A stretch of DNA of 64,000 bases from JANJUO01 sp942492935. GTDB taxonomy: Bacteria > Bacteroidota > Ignavibacteria > Kapaibacteriales > UBA2268. The notes under the pieces are model-generated. The model saw only the letters and a program-made list of their open reading frames with translations. It ran no database searches and had not been told where the DNA came from. Of the stretch, positions 62,601 to 64,000 are shown in pieces. Numbering within the stretch: the first letter of the stretch is position 1; the number at the start of each line of letters is the position of its first letter. Both the position numbers and the translations under genes were made by a program. Location: contig OW818654.1 in NCBI GenBank assembly GCA_942492935.1, positions 3,286,001 through 3,350,000 of the forward strand, given 5' to 3'.

Positions 62601-63858
62601 ATTTTATAGAAATTGTATCATCCGGCTTATAAATTTCTTTAAGAACATCATTATTTGAAATAAACAGTAATTTACATTCAGGAAAATCTTTATTTGAAGT
62701 TTCACTATTAAATCCACAAGATACTTTTACAAATCCTAATTTATCGTAAAACAGCAAACTATCATATTTGATTTCTACTTTATTAAATCCAGCAGGTAAG
62801 TTGAAATTTTCATAAAAAATTTCATTATCAAAAGCATTGTAATTTGCATTTTTAATGAAATTATTAAGTAATGTATCAACTACAACCAAGTCTTGATTTA
62901 TAATTTTCAAATTTGTAGATTTCTGTAATGAAAACCCATAACTATTATTAAAAATGCCAGGTTTGTTATAAGGTTCTACCGATGTTGGTCTTGTTATTTT
63001 GATACCACTAATATTATCATTTCTGAGCATTATATCACCAGTAAAAAATTGATAACTATCAATATTTACAAAATGACTGCCATAATCAAATCTTTTGATT
63101 GTATCTAATTTATCATGAGTTAGATAATTTAGTTTATTATCTTTTATATTAATTATTGGAGATAATTGAACAGATTTTGTACCGTAATCTTCATGATATT
63201 GAGATGTATGCGTAAAATTATCTGCATTAATAAAATTATAGTATTTTTGTTTAATATTTGGATTATCATTCCTTAGATTGAAGTTTATAGAATACTTTTC
63301 AAAGAGAAACATTTCGGATAAATCTTGTTCAGTATATTGTAAATAAGTATTAAAAGCTGGCATCATATCAAAACCTTCAGTAGATATTTTCCTATTCAAT
63401 GAATTAAAATCATCATATTGATAATTTATTTTGAATGAATTATTGACAGAAATGTTATAAGTTTCAGATTGATTAATTCCATTCTTAGAAGCATACATAA
63501 GCATAAATTTGTCATAATAGTCTAAATCTGATTTAATATAACAAATCGTAGCAAATCCCAATTCAAATTGAGCTGATATATCATTCACATAAAATTCATT
63601 TACAACAATACCACCGTTTAATAAAAGCATCCTATTACTAGTAAATTTGAAATACCAAGAACCATAATTTAAATAATTTGTTGGATTTTCATTTTTGTTT
63701 AAGTAGTTGAAAGTTATCTTATTTTTGAAATCATCTTTATTAATATTGACATAGTAATTTGTATCTCTATCAACAACTATCGAATCTTTAACAAAAAAAT
63801 AGTAAGGAAGAACAGGAATTATTGATTGAGGATCAGCTGTATCATTAAAATCATACAC
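59605..63858 (-). CDS. Large T9SS cargo with RCC1-type propeller repeats, N-terminus frameshifted
   Basis: The visible frame gives 1417 aa from GTG 63858, but no ATG or ribosome-binding site marks a start and the frame stays open to a stop at 63898-63900. Another frame upstream (63890-64000) reads sensibly (VEYAKYSGKKNVSIP), so the gene likely continues off the right edge with a frameshift near 63890. Residues about 590-940 hold seven RCC1-like repeats of about 50 residues (DGTLWGWGANYNKRLG, DGSLWAWGANDYGQLGDGS). FN3-like modules flank them (495-590, 945-1035). A duplicated YYKQGWNLVSSY-type domain with KRADGKIFMPSGLNQIG lies at 1040-1200. The last 80 residues are a T9SS sorting domain (VNPNPFSKNTEVVY to KVVVVK). 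RCC1 propellers bind proteins; the function here is unknown. Confidence 0.88.
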   Translation of the reverse strand: MYDFNDTADPQSIIPVLPYYFFVKDSIVVDRDTNYYVNINKDDFKNKITFNYLNKNENPTNYLNYGSWYFKFTSNRMLLLNGGIVVNEFYVNDISAQFELGFATICYIKSDLDYYDKFMLMYASKNGINQSETYNISVNNSFKINYQYDDFNSLNRKISTEGFDMMPAFNTYLQYTEQDLSEMFLFEKYSINFNLRNDNPNIKQKYYNFINADNFTHTSQYHEDYGTKSVQLSPIINIKDNKLNYLTHDKLDTIKRFDYGSHFVNIDSYQFFTGDIMLRNDNISGIKITRPTSVEPYNKPGIFNNSYGFSLQKSTNLKIINQDLVVVDTLLNNFIKNANYNAFDNEIFYENFNLPAGFNKVEIKYDSLLFYDKLGFVKVSCGFNSETSNKDFPECKLLFISNNDVLKEIYKPDDTISIKCKLNNLEESDTLKFYYKELESSEWIQLDYNYSDGFYIAKIDSTELFNYYSVKISIARSDDEYLTQELEPAFYTGLTKPKLISPEIDSKKQPLFEFSWEAVPFAQKYLIQISEDIQFNALVFNDTINTAFFSLPDSLNYWSTYYWRVKAITNSISSRWSETWRFYTITDPKTPHFNFFGFGWNYYGQVGDSTIVDILTPKQISFTDEWNLISAGYFHNHAIKPDGTLWGWGANYNKRLGFNNKVSQYNYPVQVGKEFDWKKIACGFWHSVGIKNNGQLWAWGRNSRGQIGYGSINEEISPVQIGIDTNWKYISCSQDQTFAIKSDGSLWAWGANDYGQLGDGSTIDKTSPTRIGGDNDWLQVVGAPLYTIGIKTDGTLWGWGDNTIGQFPYDSIIVNKPVKIGIDTNWKYIACGYAHTICLKTDGTIWGFGRNYIGQIGDSTYLDRYSPIQIGQDTNWVHIACGYNHSKAIKFDGSLWSWGANNNGQLGDGTTTNKNYPVKIDTTVKWRYITCGSEHSLGLIDIVPILETPAKDSINIQTNLTFKWKEFPNATTYKFQLSKNLNFETLIIDESGISENEFNVPELEYNTKYFWRVKANVDTVESDWSYVWGFTTKPNEMLFYYKQGWNLVSSYITPFSPDSLQYITADLNPNLVIMKRADGKIFMPSGLNQIGIWDVKFGYQSYLTKADTLVIIGTAVVPENTPVYLNNGWSIIPYLRNSAMSIVTALASITDAGRLVIVKRADGKIYIPGSINQIGNQLPGEGYQAYLNAKDTLIYPPNAIGRTSSTNQIDDFEARIIKTDYENTSNNASLILNIDLPDNTEIAVMNNDNKIVGAGRVVNSKTAIVIWGDDESTVAIDGSIENYELRIMNYDSEKNKYYEINNLDLTDIISGTKFNKLTYNKDAVLIGKALTQPITLKVNPNPFSKNTEVVYTLADDCEIELSLYNLVGMKVLDIANGKQNEGIYKLTINSDNLSSGTYNLILKCCGKSEVEKVVVVK
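59984..60021. repeat. Interspersed repeat inserted in-frame in the RCC1 cargo gene
   Basis: The plus strand reads AATCGTAATTCATAATTCG with TAATTCGTAATTTTCG following; in the coding strand it encodes IENYELRIMNYDS. NYELRIMNY is a residue string that appears in unrelated Bacteroidetes proteins where this palindromic DNA repeat has landed (recalled, not checked). It lies between the duplicated GWN domain and the sorting domain, a tolerant linker. Confidence 0.7.
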
Positions 63859-63889
63859 ACTGACAAAAACATCATAGTACCAAGTGGTA

Positions 63890-64000
63890 TTGGGATACTA
63901 ACATTTTTCTTACCAGAATACTTTGCATATTCAACATTCATATTTCTATCCGTCAAAATAATCCACTCGGCAGTTTCAAATACATCTATGTTTAAAAATC
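63890..64000 (-). pseudogene. Upstream frame of the RCC1 cargo gene, off-phase, continues past the right edge
   Basis: In the frame one base off from the main ORF, bases 63998 down to about 63892 read FLNIDVFETAEWIILTDRNM then NVEYAKYSGKKNVSIP with no stop. The main frame then resumes with NTTWYYDVFVSVYDF. A missing base in or near the run GGG at 63892-63894 would join them. This suggests a real indel or an assembly error and that the true N-terminus lies beyond base 64000. Confidence 0.7.

Overview
The window looks like a stretch of chromosome from an uncultured member of the Bacteroidota/Chlorobiota group, most likely Ignavibacteria or Kapabacteria. Reasons: the DNA is strongly AT-rich; two very large secreted proteins end in type IX secretion (Por) sorting domains; there are lipoproteins, a TonB receptor and an OmpA protein with thrombospondin type 3 repeats (a diderm envelope); and several genes start at TTG behind a clear GGAG/GAGG ribosome-binding site, which fits Chlorobi/Ignavibacteria better than typical Bacteroidetes. 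This placement is inferred from gene content only. || Layout. 1-2057 is the N-terminal part of a secreted LamG-type protein running off the left edge. 2.6-7.2 kb is a small defence island: an MmeI-like type IIL restriction-methylation enzyme and a translationally coupled pair (DUF4365 nuclease-like protein plus an unrecognised partner). 7.9-8.5 kb holds a decayed toxin-antitoxin module between 39-bp direct repeats, followed by a TPP riboswitch and a TonB-dependent receptor (probably thiamine uptake). 11.5-15.3 kb is housekeeping: xseBA, an EamA transporter, a FKBP isomerase and two tRNAs. 15.5-25.5 kb holds a lipoprotein phosphoesterase, a HAD lipoprotein, a three-gene minus-strand envelope operon with an ICMT-like/PAP2/Lgt-like triple fusion, a frameshifted methyltransferase, and a DsbD-N/redoxin pair. 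|| 26.2-35.0 kb is the main accessory region: an IS1380-family element, a four-gene restriction-modification operon (nuclease-methylase fusion, RhuM, HEPN-like protein, specificity subunit; no HsdR helicase), a VapBC-like pair and a DUF4160/DUF2442 pair, with many short repeats. 35.7-49.5 kb holds a cytoplasmic PAS histidine kinase, a thioredoxin-like lipoprotein, a DUF4395 membrane protein, a 1294-residue T9SS cargo, aspartokinase, a tandem adenylate kinase whose second half has lost key residues, and an NdpA-like/TPR membrane pair. 49.5-64 kb holds a tandem repeat array, tRNA-Leu, trigger factor with a long acidic tail, a TPR protein, ugd, purB, an AAA ATPase behind an iteron-like promoter region, an OmpA protein, and an RCC1-repeat T9SS cargo that looks frameshifted near its N-terminus at the right edge. 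|| Intergenic DNA is rich in palindromes of several families (hairpins with swapped stems, a 64-bp inverted pair 8.5 kb apart, a 33-bp six-copy array with dispersed copies). The strongest candidates for undescribed biology are the nuclease-methylase/RhuM/HEPN/HsdS operon, the DUF4365 pair, the triple-domain lipid enzyme fusion and the tandem adenylate kinase.
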